In this document: positions 27,142 through 40,311 of the stretch, piece by piece
Position numbering within the stretch: position 1 is the first letter of the stretch
Layout: the number at the start of each line of letters is the position of its first letter
NCBI RefSeq assembly: GCF_965638725.1
Contig: NC_134957.1
Location: 20,794,101 to 20,858,100 of the forward strand
Origin: Aptenodytes patagonicus
Lineage: Eukaryota > Chordata > Aves > Sphenisciformes > Spheniscidae
Direction of reading: 5' to 3'
Length of the DNA stretch: 64,000 nt
Notes under the pieces: model-generated
Databases searched by the model: none
Seen by the model: only the letters and a program-made list of their open reading frames with translations
What the model was told of the DNA's origin: nothing
Made by a program: the position numbers and the translations under genes

Positions 27142-27177
27142 GCATTCTTTTTTTAAAGAATCATTTATTTACATACA
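27142..27177. repeat. 36-bp direct repeat, copy 2
   Basis: The second copy of the 36-mer at 25926, in the same orientation and 1,216 bp further on. See copy 1 for the single mismatch. No longer duplication surrounds the pair. Confidence 0.9.
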
Positions 27178-30100
27178 TGGAATCACTGAATATCGTCCAA
27201 AGAGAATAAAATATTGAGATCAAGACTCTTTCTTCTCTGTTTTAAGGAATATAAGCTGCAAGAGTTGCTGGTGCTGCTGCACTTGCAGGAAGGAAAGAAT
27301 TTCCACAACTCTTAAATGTACTAACTTTGTCGACAATGAAAAGCCACCTTTCAGTCAACATTATTGGCTACAACTATTTAAGCTAATATTTAAACCAGCG
27401 CGCACAGGCTAAAGGCCTTTTGTATCAACACAGCAAGCATGTACAATTCTGCAGATTTTACTTTACTGAAGAACAGCAACTTCAGGGCAAAGATCTCTTT
27501 CAAGGTATTTTAAGGAAGAGCCACCGGTCAATTCTAGTTATTTATTACCCTGTTGGAATTACAATAATGTTTTCCAAAAAGTTTCTTATTATAATTACAT
27601 ACAATCATAATGTTTATGTTGTTTTAATAAAAAAATGGGGAGAGGGTCTGAATTAGCAAGACAGGCTTTACCATCTAGTGAAAACACCCACAGATTCTTA
27701 ATTAGATTAATGAGAAAATAAATTAAAAAGGTGTTCATTTGCTATAACGTGAAATAGAGAGGGAATGAGTAGAGGCACTTTGCTTTTCTCTTCTGTATTT
27801 CTAGAGAAAAAAAACACGCAGGGGATACACTGAATCATCTGCCATTGTAACGTACCTTGCAGCCATACCCTCTCAAGGAGGCAGAGCCTGTGGCACCAAA
27901 GCTGGAGTTGCAAGACCTACAACATGATCACACCTTATATATGCCACTTCTGGGATCTGAATCCGCTCAGAGGACTTTCTGAGTGTAGGCTTATTTGCCC
28001 AAATTGCAGACTTACGAGCTTCACAAACCAAACAGAAGTTCTTTCTAAAGGACCCAAAGCCATGATACTTCACAGCAATCTATTCAAACTCTTCTACATT
28101 CCTTCTTTTGGGGTGCTGCTAACTACACACACAGTTCCCAGTGCAACATGAGATGCAAGTATATGTGCATTAGGAATGAACAGCAAAATTGGAGGCATCC
28201 TGAGGCAGGAATTCAAATTTGTGCAGGAAAGAAAACACTTGGTAGAAGGACAGATCAAAAAGATGAGCTCAAGGAGAATGGAAACACGGATAAAGCTGAG
28301 TTTATGCGGGGAAGGAATGACTGCTACCAATATCAAATGTGTTTAAAAATAATTGGTCTTTTATGACTTGTCTTCCGAGTAGTGCTTTGACATCTGATCT
28401 TTAATAAAAGAGCAGTATTATCAAAAGAAGAAACGTATCTTAGAGTTTCTCATGTTGTCCATTTCTTTGAGACAGAAAGGGTGTGAAACTCCACCCCAGT
28501 AGCAACTGGACCACAGCAATATTTCATGGGTTCTGTCTAGCAGAAATGAAGCAACAGTTCATACAGCCCCAGTGTTCATTTCAAAGCCCTACATCTGTTC
28601 AGCTACTAAAGCGCACTGCAATTCATATAAAGTCACATGTAAGTAAGAATGCTAAATAAGATTTTAGGAAGCATCCTCATGAACCATGGCATTGAAGTGG
28701 TCATTTAAAGGTTTGCACTTTCTCCTAGTTACTTTTATAAAAGGTGAAAATGGCAGCAATTTGAAAAATCATATGGGAGCTAATAGCAGTCAATTCACTC
28801 ATATCTCCTGTTTACTTGGTTGAAGTTTCTGCTGCAAAAGGATCTCACATTGTTTTTTACAACTGAAATATTAACCGATTTAGTTTGGGAAGATAATTCA
28901 TTAGTCAGAGAAAAGAAGATCTATCACTCTGCTTCAGGATATAGGAGACACTCCTGGGCCGTGTCTTCAAATGATCTTGTCTCTAAGCCGCCAGAGCACT
29001 GCGAGTTGTCTGAATCGGCAATTTTTAAATAGTGTGACCTCTGCCAGCAAATTGCTGAATTGGCTCCCACGAGATCATCAGTAGCATACCTACAGAAGTA
29101 AGGTCTCCTAACCAGGCTGATGTTTTTCAGGATGATCTGGAAATCAGCATTATACGAGATGAAAGATGCAGAATCTCTCTTTACGTCATACTCTAGACAT
29201 CCTGAAATGTCTTTTTGCCATTAATATTGCATAACTGCAGCTCCCTTAAAAGAAACATGGATGACATAAGCTATCTCACTGACAGAGGCACAAACAGCGA
29301 TGAATCATTCTTTTAAGGACTAACAATTACAAATTTTATCTTTCTCATATTTATACACCCCCCTGCCCCTTTTTCATGGAAAGCCTGTGGATCATCCACA
29401 ACTATATATAATACAATCACTTGAGAAGCACATTTAACTTACAGGAAAAAAGAAAAAAAAATCATGGAACCTACTTTGTGACCATTTCTTAGAATTCCTA
29501 GGAATTTGCTAGAGGTTTTAAAAGCCTACTGTTAAAAAACCTTAAATGAAATAGGAGAGAGCAACTAAGCAAATGGATAACACAAGGACTAGTCTATTTT
29601 TGACCCCTCCATTCTTCCCCCGTAAGTCAGGGCTTTCCAATGAGAAGAATCGTGAGAATCCATAAAATTAATCAGAACTGAGCAAGACTACAGTTTCTGC
29701 ATTAAGCTTGTTTACACTGTTATTGCAAGTCTCAAGGATTCTGCAACAAGATATAGAAAGGACATCGGAAGTAAAAGCCTCCTTTGTTTCATACAAGTAT
29801 TAAAGTTATGAATCAGAAGTCTCCCAAGGAACAAAGTTAAAACCAGTCTTTCCAAGGGAGAGTGGAGTTCTGAACTCAGCTTTGGTTTCAGCTTCTCTTT
29901 AAGGATGAATATTTTGGTCATCTTCGAAGTTTATTATTGAGAGAATAAAACAGCATCTAATAATATTTATAGGCTACCACATGGAAAGAGCTAAATGCTA
30001 TTTCATTACGCACTTCACACTTTTAAAGAGACGTTTTCTGAGTGTATTCATAGTCTGATTTTTAATAAATTATAATAAATGAAATTACATTGAAAACATC

Positions 30101-31598
30101 ACTATGGTTACTACCAGAAGTCAACCTAGTAAAGCAGAAAAATTCTACCAGTTTTAATTTTGATTTCCAGCTTGGTTTAGTATTAAAAGTCACTACCGTT
30201 TTGATTACTTGAAAACATTTTTTTAAAGTACTCTAAGGGCTCAGTGACAAGACAAACTCCTTCTCTGAAAAAAGCTTCTTGTTGAGAATGCACATGCAGT
30301 TTCAGCTAAGATTTATTTTTTGGTCTGACATTACATAAAAAATGAATAAATCTGTTTATGGTGAAAATGCTGATAAACCCCAAAGGAAACCTACATTCAT
30401 CTCATTCAGAATTACATATCAGAAGGTAAGAAGCCCTTGCCATTATGAGTTGAACAGGAAATGCATTTTTATTAGATTTTCAGCTACTGTAAAATTCATA
30501 ATGCTGAGGTTACTGCCGGATACCACCATTCTGATACAGTAGGGCCTCTTACCATTTTAACAACAAATGAAATTTCTTTTCACTATACATTTGTTATGTG
30601 TGAATACAGCAGAAAGCCTCTTTTATCTTAAGAAATCCTCAATATTTAGTAGGGCTAAGTCATTATTAAAGGGAAATACTGTAACTTGTGTGGTGTCTCT
30701 GGCATTATAACATGTCCATTATCATATATGACAATTCAAAATTTTTTTACGTCCACTCAAATATAGACTCAGAGCAACACAACAGTCATACTGACTGAGA
30801 AGTTCATCTTAAGTCCAGTAACTTGTTTTTTGCAAGTGCCTAATACCAAATAATTTTGAAAAAGCAGAAGAATACAGAATAACACTTCCTTCAGTATACT
30901 TTCCCAGAAATAACTCTAAAAGCAGCATTTGCTTCCTAATCTCTTTTGTGCTGCTGTTCCAAGAGAATGCATGCAGGTTTCCTAGAACCTAACAATTAAA
31001 ATAGATTCAGCTCCGTGCATAAGTACCAAAGAAAAACAAGAGCAATGATTTACTTGGCCTCATTGTATAAGGGCTTTCTGGGGTCTGTGCAGGCCCCTCG
31101 CTCTGAGCAAAGTTTGGGGAAAGATAAATTGCTCGCTCCTACAAGCTAAGTAAGGCAACTTGTTTTGGGATTGCAATTTTTTTTGCAGTGCTTGTTTCCA
31201 GAGGCATACATCAAACTATTAACTTTCATACTGGAACATCCTCTTTCCAGAATCGATGGACTGATCTACCATGTTTCTGTAGTTAGCTATGCTGCAAAAG
31301 AGGTCTCAGGACACCCTCACTCAGACAATACCTTGCTTGATGGAGTCTTAGACTCAAATACAGCTGTGCAGACCACTCTTACTTTGAGTGCGTAAGTGGG
31401 CAAGAATACAACTTTATTCCATTTTCATGGCTCAGACTTTTAAGGTGAGGACAGTTCTACCAAAGGGATCTTTTGAACCTATGCACAAAACAATGTGTAT
31501 AGAGTGCAAAACAGTGACAACTACACTAAATATATGCAGATAATTTAAATGGTGTGACTTCTGCTATAGATGTTCATGGTATCAGAGTAATTTTCTTA

Positions 31599-31805
<207 letters not shown>

Positions 31806-33678
31806 CTAATGAATCAACTGAAAAGTATAAAGGACAAAAAAAATCCTGATGAAATGATGACCAGTTTGATAATCCAGTTGCCAGTGTAACACACTGACCA
31901 ACGCTCCCAACTTTTTCCTTAGATATTTGTTTCAGTTCTTGGCTGGCCAGTCAGGTGGTGTTCTGAGGGTCGTTCCTTCCTGAGCTGATTTTGCTACTGC
32001 GACAATCTTATTAATGAAGCAGCAGAAAGGTTTTGGAAAAAGTTACAAAAGCAAGATCTCTTCTACCTGCAATTTAGTAAATCCCTTTCAAAAAGGATGA
32101 AACTATACAACATAAAGTAGAGGGGGAAATTCTATAGCCTGCAATAATCAAACACATAATGCAGTCATCAAACTGTAGAACTTAATTATTCAGTGAAAAA
32201 AAAATCCAAACAAGCAGAATATTCTCCAAAAAAGAATAATATTCATGCTTACTGGCAAAGGCGAATATAAAAAGGTAAAAACATCCAAGGGCTCTACAGA
32301 CCTGTAAACCTACAGGACTTGAATATGTTCTGCAAAGCAGAGGTAATGATGAGTAACAGGGAAGCTTGCGAACAGCTAAACTAATCCTCAGGCTAACGTA
32401 CCATTCTATAGACAAACATACACCTAATGGGGTAAAATTCAATAGAGAGAGGAGCTACCTGTGCACATTCCAGCACGCTTTGAAAAACAAAGCGGTTAAC
32501 AGACAGTAAGCAGTACCACGAGTAAGAACATTTGCACAAACCTACTTGCGTAAGTTTGGTCAAGAACCAGTTAAATTGGAAAAGGGAAGGTTAAAGTGAG
32601 TATGGTATCTCAATTTTTTTTCTCTTACGATTTGAAATATGACATGTATGAATACAAACATGCTCATCTCCACCAAAACCAGTGATCTGCTAACTAAGCT
32701 TTTTGATGCGTAAAGAGAATTTAAGAGACTTACTAAAGTACTACCAAGTTCTTCACATGTCTCATTGTTTCATCTAACAATTAGATCACTCTTATTCATT
32801 TTACTTGGCATACAGCCAGCGGTTGCCATTAGCTGATACAACCGCAGCCATCGCATTTAGAATACGGCTGAAGTCTCTGCATCAGATACCACCATTTTAT
32901 ATAAAGAGTAGTACAACTTTATTAAAGCAGACCAAATAAGGACACATAAGCAAAAAAATGTAAAGTTTAGCTAGAGGAAATCATCATATGTATAACCAGA
33001 AATAGCTTCCCATCACAAATTAATACCAGACACTGAAGAGTTAAAATAGAACCTTTAATTTTCTGGGGAAGGCAGGCTTTTTTCCCCACATGTGCTACAA
33101 TTACGAAAAAGAACATAGTATTGGAATTTAGACTAGAAGCCCTTCTCCAAGCTTTGGTATTTTTACATTACAAAATAGGTCAGAAATTTAGATTTTCATT
33201 ACTAAGACAAATTCGTTATATAATTAAGTAACAGTTAGTGGGCCTATGCTACTCATTATTTAGGAGTGATTCTAGGCAACTCCAGGTGAAGTTGCCATAG
33301 ATGCGAGAGAAGATGTTGGGACAGTAAGTAACTAGCCAAGATAAATCTTTTGACATTTATGTAGGACAGACAGGCCTACACAGACCTGTGAAGAACTGGG
33401 AACACTAAGGAGATTTAAAGCATAATGCCTGTGATATTTAACTAATGACCTTCACTGAAGATGTATCAAAAGATGGTATTCTCCAAGATTTTCTTGGTGG
33501 GATTTGCAAAGCTAGCTTTGTAACTCCTGGGAACCAGGCAAAGTTGCCATCCTCCATTGCCTGGTGTTTCGGAGCAACATCAGGGATCAACTCATATAGC
33601 CACAGCATCATTGCAACATAAGAAAATACAACATAAGCTAATTCAGCCTTCATATCGCTCCACACAGAGGAAAAAAGA

Positions 33679-33696
33679 TAATATATATATATATAT
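33679..33696. repeat. (AT)n microsatellite
   Basis: A run of AT dinucleotides of about 18 bp next to an old interspersed-repeat relic. Confidence 0.85.
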
Positions 33697-33714
33697 GTAA
33701 AGGGAGAATACTCT

Positions 33715-33895
33715 GAACACAGGGACAGCTCAAACCGGAAGTCCATCCAGCCTAGTATTAATAACCAACAGCAGTTAGCAAAATGAATGAATATGAGAAC
33801 ACGGTAAGTATCGAGGGGTACTTTCTTGGAATGCTCTCCAGGAATCCAGCTGCTCATAGCTTAGGTATTTTGAGCCAGAGATGATATCTGTGCAC
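33715..33895. mobile_element. Ancient amniote interspersed-repeat relic
   Basis: The stretch carries the signature order known from turtle, crocodile and bird genomes: a 'ggtccatctagcccagtat' block (here gaagtccatccagcctagta, 33740s), then caacagcagttagca, a purine-rich middle (gagaacacggtaagta), and 'gagccagaggttgt' (here gagccagagatgata, 33870s). Similarity is from memory and the copy is heavily diverged. I think it belongs to a CR1/L3-like family but cannot name the family or orientation. Confidence 0.45.
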
Positions 33896-36651
33896 TTAAA
33901 AGCTCTTCATGGGTTTATTTAATAAGTGCATGCATACACGCTTTTAATATTTTATCCCACCTTTTACTAAAAACTAAAAAATTATGTTCAGAAACCCCAG
34001 TCCTCTTAAAATCCATTGCTACTACAAGTTTGCTTATATGCAAATTTCTCATTTCTCTGAGGTATGCTGTACCTCTATCATATAACTAATCTATTTGAAT
34101 ACACTACTGAAAAGCACCCAGAGAGACAAGCATTACTTCATTAACAAACAACAAATTCAGTTATATTAGGAAACAACTGTATGCATAGATATTGCCAATA
34201 CTTGTTTAAACCTGTTTTTCATAATTTATGCAACAATCTTACCACGCAAAACATTTCCCGTATTGTGAGAATTTTCAACCTTCAAAAAACTTTTCTGCAA
34301 AACTTGATACTAGAAGTTTATCTAACTTTCAATTCCCCTTCAAGCTGCCAAAATGCACTTGGGAATTTCAACTTTTTGAAGCAAAGGTTGTTTACTATGG
34401 GTGTAAGCCTGATCCCAATAATGTTAGCAGTAAAGTCTCAGGCAAATGCCCACTCACTGAAGATCTGCTGCACTGGCATTACTAGAGGAGAAACCATCCT
34501 TAACTTAACGTACTTTAAGTTGTACAGAAAAAAACATCATACAATGCACACGTCAGCCACGTCTCAGCTAGGCTGCTCAAATACCGAGATAATAATTTGA
34601 AACAAGACGGGTGAATCATGACAAATTTGAATATTGATAAAAAGCTGAGATATGAAACCTTCCCATGAACACAGTGCAAGCAGAAAGGCGCACAAACGCC
34701 TCAGGCATATACCGCCGACAAAGTAGTTCAGTTTTAGAGAAAGCAGAGCAACGCAGTAAACATTGCATACTTATTAGCAAGCTTAGCTGGCTAATTCCAT
34801 TATTCAATAACACTGGCACAAATACCTTGCTTTCACGTAGCTACCTCATGATAACTAAAATATTGTTTATCAAATGATAGTGCTATTTCAACTATACCTA
34901 GTTCCTTCAGAACCGCTACATGCTATTTTCTCTGTACAGCCTGCTGAAAAATTGCTCCTCAACACCTCCATGACTACACACATCTGTGCGCATATCCTGC
35001 ATCAGCACTCACGCTGCTGAAGGTAAGCGAGATACCTGGCAGAACAAGATCAGAGATTTCAGTAACAATCTCTGACACCGTTGTGACTGGTCAATACAGA
35101 ATATTGCTGCTAGTCTATTCCTCCTTTCCCCGTCTCCAGATCCCATGTTACAATCTGTTTTCATCCTTCAAAACAGCTTTGTGTCTGTTGTTACATAAGT
35201 AAAACCAAAATTTACCTGGAGAAGTTTGTGTTGACAAGCAATCAGCAATTGGAACAAAACATACTGACGGGAGATGCCAACAAGAAAGCATTTATTTGTA
35301 GTGGTTAGCTACACATGAAATATTCTGTCTGCTAATGCAAAATTTATGAAACTAAAATAGTCCAGCTATTATATCAGGTGCTGGTTTTAGAAGAACTAGC
35401 TTAAAACTTAATAACCCTGCCCTAATGAGTTTGATCTAGGTGCGTCATGTACTACTTTAAAACTAGGAAATGTTTACCTTTTAAGTGCTGTATATTAGAG
35501 TATCAGTTGTCTTCTCAATCGTTCTTTTATTACTACCATGGTTGAAACTCTAAATTAAGTTCCAGATAAAGACCAGCTTCGTGCCATCTCTTCACAGATT
35601 AACCGTCTTCATTTTTGCATTTTTTAAATGCGTGGTTAGCAGGAGACCTATGTCATTTGAGATGCTTCCCTTCAGAATTCAGTCGTTATCCTTAAGCCTA
35701 AACTTTATCTCTGTGGGTAGTGAATAAATCACCATCTACTGACTGTTCTGACAACGTCAGTAAAACAAGTGGATGGTATCCAGTAGGGTTCCTCAGGGGC
35801 AGCTGTCCACATTGTACAAAACCTAAGCTCTCAATGGTTAACAGACTGGCATCACCCTCAGAAACGTCAGCAGATCTCGACACTTACCAAGGATAAAAAA
35901 GCTTGCATGAGCCTTTACTTTTGTTGTTCCTGTTCTGGGAAGAAAGAATATCAGTTTCTAGAGGCAGCAGTTTGGCACTTATCATACACTATATACGCTT
36001 TACAAGGATGCATGTACTAAATTCAGACTTTTGCCTCACTTGTCATGCTAGTTGGCCTCTTGATGACCAATCCAAAGCAAGCATAAAATACAGACAAGAT
36101 AATGTATGCTTGTTTTCCTCAAAAGCTTGTTACTGGTCTGAGGTGTTCAGAGTGAAAAGTCACTGTATAACTGCGTGTCGGCATTCTTGATTAGTAGAGA
36201 AGACTTTGTTCTGTTTATTTGATGGAAGCGTTATTTTTGTAGTATTAGAAAGTGATTTTACAATCTTATTCAATGCCATATTCTTCTGTTAAGTCTTCTG
36301 TTAGAAAGACAAAAGGATTCTTATGGAACAAAATCTGGCGTATTAGATACCAGGTTCAAAAAATATTAACTCCACAGTTTTTCTGTTAAACTTAGAGTTA
36401 AGGAAGGCTAAGTGAAAATAATTAGTAAAATAAGTTGGACAAATTGGGCAGAGTTCAAAACTACTTTAAAAGAAAAAAATACTAATTTTAAAAGCATTTT
36501 CTAAACCATCTGTTCTTTATTCCTTAATGCCCAGAACTAATTTACATATATGGCTGCTGACTAAATGGAAGTACATGGTAGTGGAGTTGAAAGGAAGCAG
36601 TGCCAAGCAAGGGGAATTCTAGCTGGCCAATAAAAGGACATTAGTTTTTCC

Positions 36652-36672
36652 ACATGGAGTTCTGCTCCATGT
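36652..36672. repeat. 8-bp hairpin, 5-nt loop
   Basis: acatggag and ctccatgt are exact reverse complements around ttctg, in an AMMECR1 intron. Short perfect stems like this are expected a few times by chance in a window this size. Confidence 0.8.
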
Positions 36673-37754
36673 TAAAAGCGAAGCAGGCAAAGCCAAAGTT
36701 GACTCCTGTTCAAAGAAAACTATTTTTAGACACAAAATGCATGCACACACATGCACAGCCTTTCTAGTTAAATATACTTTCTTTATGCAGTCTTGGGTGT
36801 CCTACTAAGATCAAGTAATTGCCAGTCAAGAAAAAAACAAAACAAAGTGTTACTCAGCTATCAGTTTTTCTTCAGCTGAGCCATGCTATAGAAATCTCAG
36901 CTTCTCCTCAAATGAAGTTTATTTGGCCATAAGCTCTCCAGAAATGTTTTTCAATAATTTCATTTTCCATGTTCCACTCCTCCTTGTACTTGGGATACAG
37001 AAAAGCTTGCAAACACTTTAAAGACACTGAAAATATTTAAAGAAAAGGAAATTGTGCAAAGTATTTTGAGTTACCATGACAAACAGCATGAAGTTTAGCA
37101 AAAAATAAAATTAAGGTTTATATTCCTTAAGACTACATCTTGGTTTTGTAAAATACCACCAGAGCAGCTCTCAGAATCATGAAATAATAGTATGAGCAGG
37201 TGAACCAAAATGCGATACATCATTGCATTGTCCATCTGTAATTTCTGTAGGCTATAAAAATGCTTTAAAAAAAAAAAAAAAGTCAGCTTCAGTCTTTAAG
37301 AACCTATGGCGCTTAAATGTGATGCAGCAGACGGGTAACAAACAGAGGACACAAATTGGGGAAATAAGAAGGGAGGAGCTACATTACTCAGTTTAGAAGT
37401 GCCTGAAAATCTTTGTGATTGAATTTAAAGGATCCTTTAAAAAATGTTTGATAGCATATAAGCATCAAAACTAGTAAAGAAGGATTTAGGTGTAGATGAA
37501 TGAAGGTATTAAATGAATTAAATTCTTATTATTTTATTGTTTGTTATTTAATGACAATAATTAACAATGAAATTTCTCACTAAGCCTCTTTTTTGGGGAC
37601 AGTCACATCTACAGACCCAAACTGGGTAGAGTTTAGGCAGAATTGGATACAATTTTGTACGTTACTGGAAATTACTTTGGGGGCTTAAACATGGCACAGG
37701 AGAAGGAGATGCAAAGGAAACTGTCAAACACTGTGCATGATATAAGTAATCCTC

Positions 37755-37870
37755 ACTTTTATAGGAAGCGTAAATGAGGCAGAGACATTAAGTGACTCAT
37801 GCAATTTAGGAGGCTTGCACAGTGAGTCAGTGACAGAACCAAGAATAGAATCCAAGATCCCCAACTCCTA
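37755..37870 (-). mobile_element. MIR-like SINE relic
   Basis: On the + strand the block runs aaatgaggcagagacattaa, gtgactcatg, cacagtgagtcagtgacag, aaccaagaatagaatccaag, ccccaactcct. This parallels, in order, the reverse complement of the MIR core (gaggcacagag, ttaagtgactt, cacacagctagtcagtggcagagc, gggattagaaccca). Divergence is high, as expected for an element older than the amniote split. The minus strand is the MIR sense strand. The identification is by remembered consensus. Confidence 0.55.
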
Positions 37871-40292
37871 AAAATCTATTTTGTGACAGCCTCTCTTTCA
37901 CAATCTGCTCAGCGCACCATGTAGAAACGTAGCTCCCAGAGGATTAATCAAAATAGAACTGATAGATTGGATTAATTTGATTAAATCTAAAAAAAAATAT
38001 ATTTTACTTTTTCAGTTCACTCTGCTATAGTCAATTTTCTCTTAACCGGTTTCCGATATTGAACACAGCTAAACTAAACCACAGGTTTTTGGCATCTAAA
38101 CAATTCTTCAAATATCATCAGTAAAGTTATAAAAAATAGGCTAAAGAGCTCATTTTACAAACTATTACGCTCTTCTGAAAAACAGTCCATTGGCACTAGT
38201 TTTAGATGGTAGGCAAAGGACTTAAATTCTATCTGCTCTGAAAACCCCTTTTCATTTAGCTCAATAAGTATAACCCCAGTGAACCTTCTTCCACCGAGTG
38301 AAATGTGCTTAGCAGAATTACCTTAGAAAATGCATTTAACAAAGAAATGGCCCTATGTCAGTAAACTGAGCCCAAAGGGCCTACATATTGTTCTTCCATT
38401 AATTCAAAACATCCTGAAATTAATGAGTGGCAAACTCACTGGATTTTAGGTAACAGCAAAGAGATGACAGCAGCAAGAGACACTTGGTGCCAGGGTTTCA
38501 TGAAAAAATGTCAATATTTATTGTTTTTTCCATTGCTGGGTTACTGATCAGAGATGCTGGTTAAGATTTTTACTTTTTCATTCAGTAACTTCAATAGGAA
38601 GAAATTAAGGAACACTTAAGCAGTTCACCAGTATTTTCCTAATGAGAATCAGCTATCATAACTCAGTTTGGCAGAGACCAGAAAAAACTAGCAGCTTCCA
38701 AGTCACGATTTGCAATTAATTTTTAAGCCAGAAAAACAGGGCAGAGTGTGCTCTTCTTCAGAAAGTGAAATTATTATGAATAAAATTCTCCTAGCTTTCA
38801 GCGTAACAGATCAGACAGCCTAACACAACCCACATGACAGGCTTCTAACAACTTTTATTTATGACCAGCAGAGTTTTGCCAGCTTCAATGGAGATTTCAA
38901 GGCGTGATTTACATGCATCATCAAATCACTTGAATGCAAGGAAAAAGAATTTATTTATATTGTCTTGTTTGGTGTGGGGTTTTTTTGTCAGACTGGAAAA
39001 ATTTCCAGGAAACAAAACAACTGTGAATGACGTATTTTTCCTGAACCCTCCCTTACATTTGGGAGACAGAAAGGGAAAGAACAACATTTATGCTTCCTGC
39101 ACATTATGTTGCTAAGTGGCAGTCACAGGGTAAAAAAAGAAATACACACTTGTTGATATTTGGCACAGAAATACTTCTCTGAAGTTCTTAGCCTATTTTA
39201 TTAGCACAGTGCACCAGGTAATAGCAACAGTGTTTCAGGTGGGAGAAATAAAATATCGATCTGGCATTTTAGCTCTTCAATTTTTTTTTTTAAACTCCAC
39301 AAAACTGAAGTATGCCAGAAAGTCTCTCTCCCAATCTCTGTCTGCATTCAGACATGTGGTTTAATAGGAGGAAGGAATATTCTGATACTCTATTTTAGAC
39401 GGTCATTTTAGCTTTGAAAAGAATACCATTCCTCTAAAAGACAATTCAGAGCACGTACATAAATTAAGTGTTTAGAAGGGCTCACCAGAAAAGGCAAACT
39501 CCATTCATTGACTAGATAAGACAATTAAGTCTCTAGTTTAGGCAGCCAGAGGTGCCTAAAATAAGCTGTCTATATGTCCTCCAAAATGCCTTAATCCTCT
39601 AGTAAGTGTTGAAACTGTTAGCAGTGTGGAAATTGTTAATTGGTTAGTATCAGCAAGGCTGCAGTAGTTACAGGACACAATACACTAAGCCAGCAAACAC
39701 ATCTGGTTGGTTTGAATTTACCAAAAGTCATTCAGATTTTTTTGGTGTTGTGTTGGTTTTTTTTTTTTTAAAAACCATGCAGGATTGGACATTGTCAGAC
39801 TTCTTGCAGATGGCATAACAATGCTATAGAATACATTAATATAATACACTGATTAAAAAACATACATAATATCTATTAAGAGTAGACCCAGAAACAGAAG
39901 GAGAGAACAAAAAGTTTACAGTGTTCTATTTCAAACATTTTCCTAAGAGAACACTTCGGTTTGTTCACAATATCCTGAAGGACAAACCAATATACCAAGG
40001 TTTTATTACCAGTTTCAAATTGCTGAGTGACAAGGACGAAAAGAACCTCTGGGCAAAAGAAGAACCATCTACCAAGAAGAGAGAAACCATTATTTGCTCA
40101 CTTCAATAGTTTCCCGAGCTCCTCTCCCAGTCAGATAACAGTGACAACAGGGACAAGAACAACTACATTTCAAAGCTTTTTTTGAATTCGGATGTCAAAA
40201 GATCTAAAAACTCCATCTTTAGGGAGTTTGCTACAGTCAAGATACCTAAACTTCTTGGTTGGTAAAATTACTCATCTAAATCTAAGACATGT

Positions 40293-40311
40293 AAAAAAAA
40301 AAAAAAAAAAA
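40293..40311. repeat. A19 homopolymer
   Basis: Nineteen A on the + strand in an AMMECR1 intron. No retrosequence is recognisable upstream, so it is treated as a simple repeat. Confidence 0.9.

Noticed and set aside
31165..31395. Plus-strand 76-codon frame near AMMECR1 exon '3', considered as an extra exon
   Set aside because: It is on the wrong strand for AMMECR1, lacks a convincing splice context and resembles no known protein.
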